Assembly: GCF_963664735.1 (NCBI RefSeq)
Contig: NZ_OY761553.1
Coordinates: forward strand, 3,035,001 to 3,099,000
DNA: 64,000 nt
DNA from: an uncultured Cohaesibacter sp.
Lineage (GTDB): Bacteria > Pseudomonadota > Alphaproteobacteria > Rhizobiales > Cohaesibacteraceae
Reading direction: 5' to 3'
The notes beneath the pieces are model-generated. The model saw nothing but the letters and a program-made list of their open reading frames with translations. It searched no databases and was not told the DNA's origin. Position numbers and translations under genes: made by a program. Below, piece by piece: positions 57,564 to 64,000 of this stretch. Position 1 is the stretch's first letter, and the number at the start of each line of letters is the position of its first letter.

Positions 57564-58247
57564 ATGTATAACCAATCTGCTCTACGGCATGTGGTGACTT
57601 TGGTTGCCACCGTCGGGATGGCGCTTACTCTTGGCGCATGCAAAATTGTGAAAAACGAAGCACCAAAGGAAAAGGCCAAAGGCGAGATTGAATTCTTCTT
57701 TGCTGACGAAAAGTTCAATCCTGACAAAATCGTGGCCGATATGTGGGATAGCAAACTTATACCCTTTGCGAGCAAAAATGCAGTCGAGCTCAAGGTGGTG
57801 CTGGACGCGCTTGCAAAAGATCACGACGCGGTAGGAGCCCAATATGGCCACCGGGAAAAGCCGGAAGGCAGCCCCTGGAATTATGTCGTCAAAGCCACCG
57901 GCAAAGTCGTAAAGGTCAACACCAAATCGCGCGCTTCCACGCTGGGCATTGATCTGGAGCCTTATGACGGCAGCGCAGATGCGTTCTTACAAATAGGTCC
58001 GGTCATCAAAGGCACATCCATTCGGGATAGCCTGGATTTCCTGAAATTCGACGATTTCACAAATCAGCTTGAATTTGCCCGCGTTGCAAACGCGATGAAT
58101 GACAAAGTCAAGAAAGATGTCCTTACCGTCATTGACCGGGATAATGCAGCAGACAAGGTTCTGGAATTTACCGGCATGTTCACGGATCAAGGCAAAAGCA
58201 AACCTGCACTCATTACCCCCGTTCTCCTGACCGTAAAAGGAGACTGA
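57564..58247 (+). CDS. DUF2291 family lipoprotein
   Basis: Lipoprotein of 227 residues with a lipobox, LTLGAC, ending at Cys 24 or so after a short hydrophobic signal. The soluble part is typical of the DUF2291 family, which is nearly always encoded beside ribose/erythritol-type ABC transporters and is thought to assist them. Its molecular function is unknown. The ATG at 57564 has GAAGG upstream; a TTG frame from 57537 is unlikely. The stop codon is one base before the ATPase start. Confidence 0.85.
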   Translation: MYNQSALRHVVTLVATVGMALTLGACKIVKNEAPKEKAKGEIEFFFADEKFNPDKIVADMWDSKLIPFASKNAVELKVVLDALAKDHDAVGAQYGHREKPEGSPWNYVVKATGKVVKVNTKSRASTLGIDLEPYDGSADAFLQIGPVIKGTSIRDSLDFLKFDDFTNQLEFARVANAMNDKVKKDVLTVIDRDNAADKVLEFTGMFTDQGKSKPALITPVLLTVKGD

Positions 58248-58248
58248 C

Positions 58249-59853
58249 ATGGCAGCCCCTATCAAAAGCGAAGCGAATGCAGCGCCCGCTGAGGATGAAA
58301 TCATCCTCAGAACCGAGGGGATCAGCATGGTTTTCCCGGGAACCAAGGCGCTGGACGACGTCGATTACAAGGTCTATCGCGGCAAGGTCAATGTACTGGT
58401 AGGCGAGAACGGGGCCGGTAAATCCACCCTGATGAAAATTCTGGCTGGCGTGCAAAAGCAAAGCTCAGGCAGGATCTTGCTCGCGTCGGGTGAAGAGGTG
58501 AGTTTCAACAGCACACGAGAGGCAGAAGCCAAGGGCATCGGCATTATCTTTCAGGAGCTTAACCTGTTCCCCAATCTCAGCGTCGCCGAAAATATCTTCA
58601 TGGCGCAGGAGATTACGACGGCAGGCAACAAGATTGATCATCAGGCACAGGAACGTGAGGCAGGCGAGATTCTGGCCCGGCTCGAACAGGACATAGCCCC
58701 CAAGGCAGAAGTCGCCGATTTGCGCATTGGTCTGCAACAGATCGTGGAAATCGCCAAAGCGCTTACCAAGGACGTCAATATCCTGATCATGGATGAACCG
58801 ACCTCGGCGCTTTCTTCGGTCGAAGTGGAGATTCTCTTCCGCATCATCGCCGAGCTTAAAGCCCGAGATGTATCCATCATCTATATCTCCCATCGTCTGG
58901 AAGAACTCGTTCGCATCGGCGACTACATCACCATTCTGCGCGACGGTAAAATGGCTGCAGAAGCTGCGGTCAAGGATATCGATGTTCCCTGGATCATCGA
59001 CAAGATGGTCGGCGGCAAAAAGAAGACGGTCGACCACAATGCCGATGTCAGTTTCGGCGAGGAAGTCATCCGCATCGAGGACCTTACTTTACCCCGTCAG
59101 GGCGGCGGCTACACGGTTGACCATGTCAATCTGTCGGTACGCGCAGGCGAGATCGTTGGCATTTATGGTCTGATGGGCGCTGGGCGATCCGAAATGTTCG
59201 ACTGCCTCATGGGACTTTATCCGGAAAGTCGGGGCAAGATCTGGCTGGATGGTCAAGAGGTCAAGTCCGCAGATGTGGGCAGCCGCATCCAACAGGGGCT
59301 GGCTATCATTCCCGAAGATCGCCAGCGGGAAGGCCTCGTACAGATTCTGTCTGTCGCCGAGAATATGACCATGGCAAGCCTGTGGCAGTTTCTCAAAGGC
59401 AGCTTTATTATCGACGAAAAATCCGAGCGAAAAGCAATCGAAACCAAGATTGGCGAAATGTCGATCAAGGTCGCTTCGCCTGACAATGAGGTCAGCTCTC
59501 TTTCCGGCGGCAACCAGCAAAAAGTGGTTATCGGCAAAGCCCTTCTCACTTCACCCAAGGTTCTGCTCATGGACGAACCAACAAGGGGCATTGATGTGGG
59601 GGCCAAGACCGAAGTGTTCCAGATCATGTCGGATCTGGCAGCAAAGGGACTCGCCATCATTTTCGTCAGTTCCGACCTTGATGAAATCAAATCCATGTCT
59701 GACCGCATCATCGTCATGTCCAAAGGCCAGATCACCGGGCGATTTGATCGCAAGGACGCTGAAGAAGAGGCGCTCGTCGCGGCATCTGCCATCGGGCACC
59801 ACACAAAAGGCTCAGCGGCCAGCATTGAACCTGTCTCAGGCAATAGACTTTAA
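58249..59853 (+). CDS. Ribose-type sugar ABC ATPase (RbsA-like)
   Basis: Double-cassette ATPase of 534 residues. The N-terminal cassette has Walker A GENGAGKST (about 52-60) and Walker B ILIMDEPTSALSS. The C-terminal one has signature SLSGGNQQKVVIGKALL and Walker B VLLMDEPTRGIDVG, with a degenerate P-loop MGAGRSE. It powers the sugar importer with the single permease encoded next. Confidence 0.94.
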   Translation: MAAPIKSEANAAPAEDEIILRTEGISMVFPGTKALDDVDYKVYRGKVNVLVGENGAGKSTLMKILAGVQKQSSGRILLASGEEVSFNSTREAEAKGIGIIFQELNLFPNLSVAENIFMAQEITTAGNKIDHQAQEREAGEILARLEQDIAPKAEVADLRIGLQQIVEIAKALTKDVNILIMDEPTSALSSVEVEILFRIIAELKARDVSIIYISHRLEELVRIGDYITILRDGKMAAEAAVKDIDVPWIIDKMVGGKKKTVDHNADVSFGEEVIRIEDLTLPRQGGGYTVDHVNLSVRAGEIVGIYGLMGAGRSEMFDCLMGLYPESRGKIWLDGQEVKSADVGSRIQQGLAIIPEDRQREGLVQILSVAENMTMASLWQFLKGSFIIDEKSERKAIETKIGEMSIKVASPDNEVSSLSGGNQQKVVIGKALLTSPKVLLMDEPTRGIDVGAKTEVFQIMSDLAAKGLAIIFVSSDLDEIKSMSDRIIVMSKGQITGRFDRKDAEEEALVAASAIGHHTKGSAASIEPVSGNRL

Positions 59854-59864
59854 AGGGGATTCTT

Positions 59865-60932
59865 ATGGCATCCGTTACTTCCGCAACTTCTGCAACGCAA
59901 AAGCCGTCATCCCTGCCGATTGGCATGCTTTTGCTCAAACTGAGAACTTTCATTGCCCTGATCTTCGTTGTAGCCTTCTTCGCAATTCTGGTTCCCAACT
60001 TCCTTTCAGTGGCCAACCTGATGATCATGTCAAAGCATGTGGCCATCAACGCCTTTTTGGCCATCGGCATGACCTTTGTCATCATCACCGGAGGCATCGA
60101 CCTCTCCGTTGGCTCGATTGTCGGCTTGGCAGGCATGGTTGCAGGCGGATTGATCCTCAACGGCGTTCCGCTGGATTTTATCGGCTACACAATTTTCCTC
60201 AATGTACCCGAGATCATTATTGTTACCCTGATCCTCGGAATTATCATCGGCGCAATCAACGGCCTGTTGATCACCAAACTCAAGGTCGCTCCTTTCATTG
60301 CCACGCTGGGTATGCTCTATGCGGCCCGCGGCATGGCCATGCTGTCCTCTGACGGATCGACATTCCCGAATTTGATCGGCTCACCAGAGCTCGGAAACAC
60401 CGGCTTCCCGTGGCTCGGCGCAGGAACGGTTCTGGGCGTGCCAGTTTCCATTGTCATCCTTCTGTTCCTTGCTCTTGGCGCAGCCTATCTCTCGCGTCAC
60501 ACCCCTTTGGGGCGGCATATTTATGCTGTAGGCGGCAATGAGAATGCAGCCATGCTTTCAGGCGTCAAAGTCAATCGCACCAAGATGTTTGTCTATATGT
60601 TCTCGGGTTTTTGTGCCGCCATTGCGGGGCTCATTGTGGCTTCCCAGCTGGTTGCGGCCCATCCGGCAACGGGCAACATGTTCGAGCTTAACGCCATTGC
60701 TGCTGCGGTTCTGGGGGGAACGTCCATGGCCGGTGGCCGGGGCAAGATCGGCGGGACCATAATCGGTGCCTTCGTGATCGGTATCCTTTCAGACGGGCTC
60801 GTCATGATGGGCGTCAGCTCCTTCTGGCAGATGGTGATCAAGGGCGTGGTTATTGTTGGTGCGGTGGTCATCGATCAGGTCCAGCGCGACATGCAGCGCA
60901 AAGCCGCCCTGCAACAAAATCTGGCCCAATAA
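59865..60932 (+). CDS. Ribose-type sugar ABC permease (RbsC-like)
   Basis: Inner-membrane permease of 355 residues with about 8-10 membrane segments. The family motifs VIITGGIDLSVGSIVGLAG and AAAVLGGTSMAGGRG are present. Only one permease gene is in the operon, so it likely works as a homodimer, unlike the ytfT/yjfF pair earlier in the window. AAGGGGA supports the start. Confidence 0.93.
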   Translation: MASVTSATSATQKPSSLPIGMLLLKLRTFIALIFVVAFFAILVPNFLSVANLMIMSKHVAINAFLAIGMTFVIITGGIDLSVGSIVGLAGMVAGGLILNGVPLDFIGYTIFLNVPEIIIVTLILGIIIGAINGLLITKLKVAPFIATLGMLYAARGMAMLSSDGSTFPNLIGSPELGNTGFPWLGAGTVLGVPVSIVILLFLALGAAYLSRHTPLGRHIYAVGGNENAAMLSGVKVNRTKMFVYMFSGFCAAIAGLIVASQLVAAHPATGNMFELNAIAAAVLGGTSMAGGRGKIGGTIIGAFVIGILSDGLVMMGVSSFWQMVIKGVVIVGAVVIDQVQRDMQRKAALQQNLAQ

Positions 60933-60941
60933 TCAACGTGA

Positions 60942-60980
60942 CCCGCAGTCATCGGGATATATCAAGCCGATGATTGCGGG
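60942..60980 (+). terminator. Stem-loop between permease and isomerase-like genes
   Basis: CCCGCAGTCATCGG (60942-60955) pairs with CCGATGATTGCGGG (60967-60980), one mismatch, 11-base loop, then CCCTCTTTC. It may be a partial terminator between the transporter genes and the catabolic gene. Confidence 0.65.
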
Positions 60981-61009
60981 CCCTCTTTCAAGAATGACAG
61001 GAGACCGCA

Positions 61010-62431
61010 ATGCGGATCACACAAAAGCAGATGACCTTTGGTCTGATCATTGGTACGCGCAATATTTTCAACGGGGCCATGGCGGTCGAGGCGAGAAAAG
61101 AAATTCTTTCGGTCATGGATGAGTTGGGTCTGAAATCCATCATTTTGCCAGCCGAAGCGACGCCACATGGTGCGGTGGAAACCCGCGCAGATGCGGCGCT
61201 CTATGCCAAACTCTTCAAGGAGCACCGCGAAGAAATCGACGGTATTCTGGTTGTCCTACCCAATTTTGGTGACGAAATCGGCGTTATCGAAACCATTAGT
61301 CAAGCCAATTTGGGTGTTCCTGTCATGGTGCAGGCTTGCAATGACGAAGTTGATAAAGTCGACGTTCGCAGCCGCCGCGATGCCTTCTGCGGCAAGATCT
61401 CGGTTTGCAACAATCTTTATCAATATGGCATTCCCTTCTCTGATACAACGAACCATACGTGCGATATTACCGGTGATGCTTTCAAGGCCGATCTCAAGCG
61501 TTTTGCTGCCACTTGCCGTACGGTGAAGGGCCTGAAAGGAGCGCGGATCGGCGCCATTGGTGCACGCACCCCAGCCTTCCAGACCGTCCGCTTCAGCGAA
61601 AAGCTGCTGCAAGCATCAGGGATCACCGTTGTCACTTGTGATATGTCCGAGATAATCGCCGGGGCCGGAAAGCTTTCAGATGATGATGCTGCCGTGAAAG
61701 AGCGGGTCGATGCCCTTCATGCCTATGGCACCATCAATAGCTGCATTTCAAAGGGCAGCATTGTTCGACAGGCCAAATTCACCGAAACCGTCAATCGCTG
61801 GATGGAGGCAAACGAATGCGACGCAAGCGCCATTCAGTGCTGGACATCTCTTCAGGACAATTTTGGCTGTGCCAGCTGTGCGACCATGTCAATGATGGGC
61901 GAGGCCATGATGCCAAGCGCCTGCGAGGTTGATGTCGCAGGGGCCATTTCCATGTATACCCTGACGCTCGCCGGCGGCACTCCATCTGCGCTGCTGGACT
62001 GGAATAACAACTATGCAGACGATCCCAACAAATGCGTCTGCACCCATTGCTCCAATTATCCAAAGAGCTTCATGGGCAACGATCTGGAAATCGGCAACCT
62101 CGATGTTCTTGGCACTGTCATGGACAAGGAAACCTGCTTCGGGGCTGTAAAAGGCCATGTAGCCCCAGGACCAATGACCTATTTCCGCCTGTCCACCGAC
62201 GATGTCATGGGAGAAATCCGCGCCTATGTTGGCGAGGGAAAATTCACCGATGATGCGTTCGGCATGGACGGAGGTATTGCAGTTTGTCAGGTGGATGGGT
62301 TACGAAGCCTCTTGAGTTACATCTGCAAAAATGGATTCGAACACCATGTCGCCATGGTGCGCGGCACTGTTGGAGATGTTGTAGAAGATGCCATTTCAAA
62401 CTATCTGAACTGGGATCTTTATAGCCACTGA
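61010..62431 (+). CDS. L-fucose/L-arabinose-isomerase-family protein
   Basis: Protein of 473 residues in the fucose/arabinose isomerase superfamily (COG2407 group). It is distinct from the isomerase-like protein of the rhamnoside module. The N-terminal half is Rossmann-like (GLIIGTRNIFNGAMA; VVLPNFGDEIG). The C-terminal half has a cysteine-rich segment (NKCVCTHCSNYPKSF) and a glutamate in MMPSACEVDVAGAIS that matches the metal-site region. Many such proteins have no tested activity. It probably converts the imported sugar to a ketose. CAGGAGA supports the start. Confidence 0.85.
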   Translation: MRITQKQMTFGLIIGTRNIFNGAMAVEARKEILSVMDELGLKSIILPAEATPHGAVETRADAALYAKLFKEHREEIDGILVVLPNFGDEIGVIETISQANLGVPVMVQACNDEVDKVDVRSRRDAFCGKISVCNNLYQYGIPFSDTTNHTCDITGDAFKADLKRFAATCRTVKGLKGARIGAIGARTPAFQTVRFSEKLLQASGITVVTCDMSEIIAGAGKLSDDDAAVKERVDALHAYGTINSCISKGSIVRQAKFTETVNRWMEANECDASAIQCWTSLQDNFGCASCATMSMMGEAMMPSACEVDVAGAISMYTLTLAGGTPSALLDWNNNYADDPNKCVCTHCSNYPKSFMGNDLEIGNLDVLGTVMDKETCFGAVKGHVAPGPMTYFRLSTDDVMGEIRAYVGEGKFTDDAFGMDGGIAVCQVDGLRSLLSYICKNGFEHHVAMVRGTVGDVVEDAISNYLNWDLYSH

Positions 62432-62447
62432 TCAGACGGATAATGCA

Positions 62448-63233
62448 ATGAAGTTGGACAAGAAACCTCTGCTCGGCGAACAGCGTCGCCAAAAGATGCT
62501 GGATCTTCTTATGGAAGAGGGTAGCGCCAGAGTCGCCAAGTTGAGCGAAATGTTTCATGTTTCTGAGCCAACGATCAGGCAGGATTTGGAGAAACTGGAA
62601 GCCGAAGGGCACATCATTCGAGAGCATGGTGGCGCTTTCTCCAAATCCATTTCCAAGCAGGTCCAGCAGCTGGCGCTACAGCATCTGGAGAATCTGGACA
62701 AAAAAGAAGCCATTGGTCGCAAAGCTGCCGAGTTGGTTGAAGATGGAGACACCATCATCCTTGATGCTGGTTCGACCACGACAATGCTCGCCAATCAGCT
62801 GATCGATAAACGTCGCCTCAGGGTCATGACCAATGCACTCAACATTGTTTTCATTCTGGGGCGGGAACCATCAAATTCGGTTCTGGTCACCGGCGGTGAG
62901 TTCAAAGCCCCCACTCTTTCCTTGTCCGGCGAGAAAGCGGGCGCCTTCTTTGAAAATATGTTTGCTCCTAAGCTCTTTCTGGCAGTGGGCGGCGTTTCCT
63001 TTGAGGCTGGCCTGACTTATCCTGGCTTCAATGATCTCCACGTAAAATCGGCCATGATAAAATCTGCCGCACATGTATATCTGCTGGCGGATTCAACCAA
63101 ACTTGGCGAAGTTTCCTTCGCATCGCTCGGCAGCGTGGATCTGGTGCACACGATCATCATCGATGCTGGCATTTCGACGGAAGACACAAAACGTTTCGAA
63201 GAGCTGGGTATCGAAGTTATTATCGCCAAATAA
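62448..63233 (+). CDS. DeoR-family regulator of the transketolase/ABC sugar module
   Basis: Regulator of 261 residues, last gene of the operon. The N-terminal helix-turn-helix is SARVAKLSEMFHVSEPTIRQ (about 24-43) and the C-terminal DeoR sensor domain has ILDAGSTTTMLANQL and LTYPGFNDLHVKSAM. It probably binds the paired TAAACGAAAGTA sites in the divergent promoter and responds to a sugar phosphate made by the pathway. A hairpin lies beyond it, before the convergent permease gene. Confidence 0.9.
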   Translation: MKLDKKPLLGEQRRQKMLDLLMEEGSARVAKLSEMFHVSEPTIRQDLEKLEAEGHIIREHGGAFSKSISKQVQQLALQHLENLDKKEAIGRKAAELVEDGDTIILDAGSTTTMLANQLIDKRRLRVMTNALNIVFILGREPSNSVLVTGGEFKAPTLSLSGEKAGAFFENMFAPKLFLAVGGVSFEAGLTYPGFNDLHVKSAMIKSAAHVYLLADSTKLGEVSFASLGSVDLVHTIIIDAGISTEDTKRFEELGIEVIIAK

Positions 63234-63372
63234 TCTCTGAAATCAGTTCAGAATTTCCTGCAATCCGCTTCGGCTCACGTTGGCGGCAGGTTGCATTTGT
63301 GGCCTGTTGGCATGATGCGGAGAAGTTATTTTTGTCCGTTGAGCAAGACAAATTGCATGCCGTGCAGAATGG

Positions 63373-63399
63373 AGCAAAGCGGAATATATCCGCTTTGCT
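63373..63399. terminator. Hairpin between convergent genes
   Basis: AGCAAAGCGGA and TCCGCTTTGCT form a perfect 11-bp stem with a 5-base loop. It lies 11 bases beyond the stop codon of the minus-strand permease and 140 bases after deoR. It can end either transcript, although T-runs are weak on both sides. Confidence 0.65.
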
Positions 63400-63409
63400 A
63401 TTGGTGCTG

Positions 63410-64000
63410 TTATCTTTTGCGCCGGAACAGATCGACCAGAATTGCGATCATGACTACAATGCCAATGATGACGCGTTCCCAGTAACCGGATACGTTCATC
63501 AGAACGATGCCGTTGGCCAAAACAGCCATCAGCAAGGCACCAAAGATGGTTCCGATGATGGATCCCTGACCACCGCTAAGGCTCGTACCGCCAATAATGG
63601 CAGCCGTGATGGCCCCCATGAGCCAGCCCTCACCAACAGAAGGTTGCCCGGAATCCATGCGGCTGGCATATAGGATGCCAGCCAGAGCAGCACACATTCC
63701 AGCCAAGCCAAAGACGATGAACTGAACCTTCCAAACACGGATACCGACCAGCGTCGCCGCATCCGCATTGCCGCCGATTGCATAAATATTGCGACCGAAC
63801 CGCGTGCGGATCAAAACAAAGCTCAAAACCGCGCCGACCAGCAAAAAGATGATCACGGGAACAGGCACACCAAAAACAGTGCCCTGTCCGAACACACGGA
63901 AGGTTTCGCCCAGAGGTCTGATTGGATACCCCTTTGTGATCACGAGCGTTGCACCAGCAAAGACCTCACCGGACGCAAGAGTCACGATGAACGGATTAAG
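63410..64000 (-). CDS. Ribose-type sugar ABC permease (RbsC-like), partial
   Basis: The last 196 residues of an RbsC-type permease; the start lies right of the window. The frame is open to the edge, where LNPFIVTLASGEVFAG is read, a segment found in the middle of these permeases. The C-terminal AAIIGGTSLSGGQG turn and final membrane segments are complete. It belongs to another sugar ABC operon coming from the right on the minus strand and is convergent with deoR. Whether it takes part in the same pathway cannot be judged. Confidence 0.9.
   Translation of the reverse strand, partial: LNPFIVTLASGEVFAGATLVITKGYPIRPLGETFRVFGQGTVFGVPVPVIIFLLVGAVLSFVLIRTRFGRNIYAIGGNADAATLVGIRVWKVQFIVFGLAGMCAALAGILYASRMDSGQPSVGEGWLMGAITAAIIGGTSLSGGQGSIIGTIFGALLMAVLANGIVLMNVSGYWERVIIGIVVMIAILVDLFRRKR

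Overview
The window reads as a chromosomal stretch from a marine-type alphaproteobacterium, most likely of the order Hyphomicrobiales (inference). The reasons are moderate GC with an AT-rich intergenic style, many periplasmic-binding-protein transporters (ABC, TRAP-DctPQM, TRAP-TAXI), FadR-type GntR, DeoR, RpiR and MarR regulators next to sugar and amine catabolic genes, a divergent katG/oxyR pair, and a cytoplasmic rhamnosidase fed by a TRAP carrier. A Cohaesibacter-like organism would fit, but that cannot be proved from the sequence alone. I saw no rRNA, tRNA, CRISPR array, insertion sequence, prophage or plasmid gene.

Layout. 0.3-3.6 kb: catalase-peroxidase katG, divergent from oxyR. 3.7-9.0 kb: a YtfQRT-YjfF-type galactofuranose ABC operon ending in a GntR regulator. 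9.3-10.0 kb: a TetR regulator with a clear palindromic operator candidate. 10.4-19.3 kb: an amine module with an SDR, a polyamine-type ABC transporter, a hydroxylysine-kinase-like kinase, a class III PLP enzyme of the phospho-lyase clade, a DeoR regulator and an isochorismatase-fold hydrolase. 19.3-22.6 kb: an SBF/YfeH symporter, YjbQ, a CX5R phosphatase and an exported coiled-coil protein. 22.8-26.4 kb: two phosphate carriers in tandem (PiT and NptA/YjbB type). 26.5-38.4 kb: a rhamnoside module with TRAP DctPQM, a DapA-family lyase, GntR, GH78 rhamnosidase, FGGY kinase, fucose-isomerase-like enzyme and aldo/keto reductase.

38.5-40.4 kb: an orphan FliK-like protein plus a stand-alone FlhB C-terminal domain (FlhX). 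40.8-43.7 kb: a TAXI TRAP transporter. 44.1-49.9 kb: an RpiR regulator facing an operon in which two 5-formyl-THF cyclo-ligase-like paralogues bracket an NMT1/THI5-type ABC transporter whose permease is a tandem fusion. 50.0-54.3 kb: MarR and a fused 5-oxoprolinase (HyuA-HyuB). 54.5-63.2 kb: a sugar module with a split transketolase, facing an RbsB-type ABC transporter with a DUF2291 lipoprotein, a second fucose/arabinose-isomerase-like protein and a DeoR regulator. The right edge holds the 3' part of another RbsC-type permease.

The genes form self-contained import-and-degrade units, each with a local regulator. Several regulators have a plausible palindromic operator nearby: GntR at 9017-9029, TetR at 10025-10040, RpiR at 45003-45031, MarR at 50663-50674 and DeoR at 56315-56403. 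Four solute-binding-protein genes are followed directly by a stem-loop before the membrane genes, which suggests a common way of making more binding protein than permease. The least understood unit is the cyclo-ligase-like/ABC operon at 45-50 kb. The amine kinase/phospho-lyase unit and the kinase-less isomerase/transketolase unit come next.
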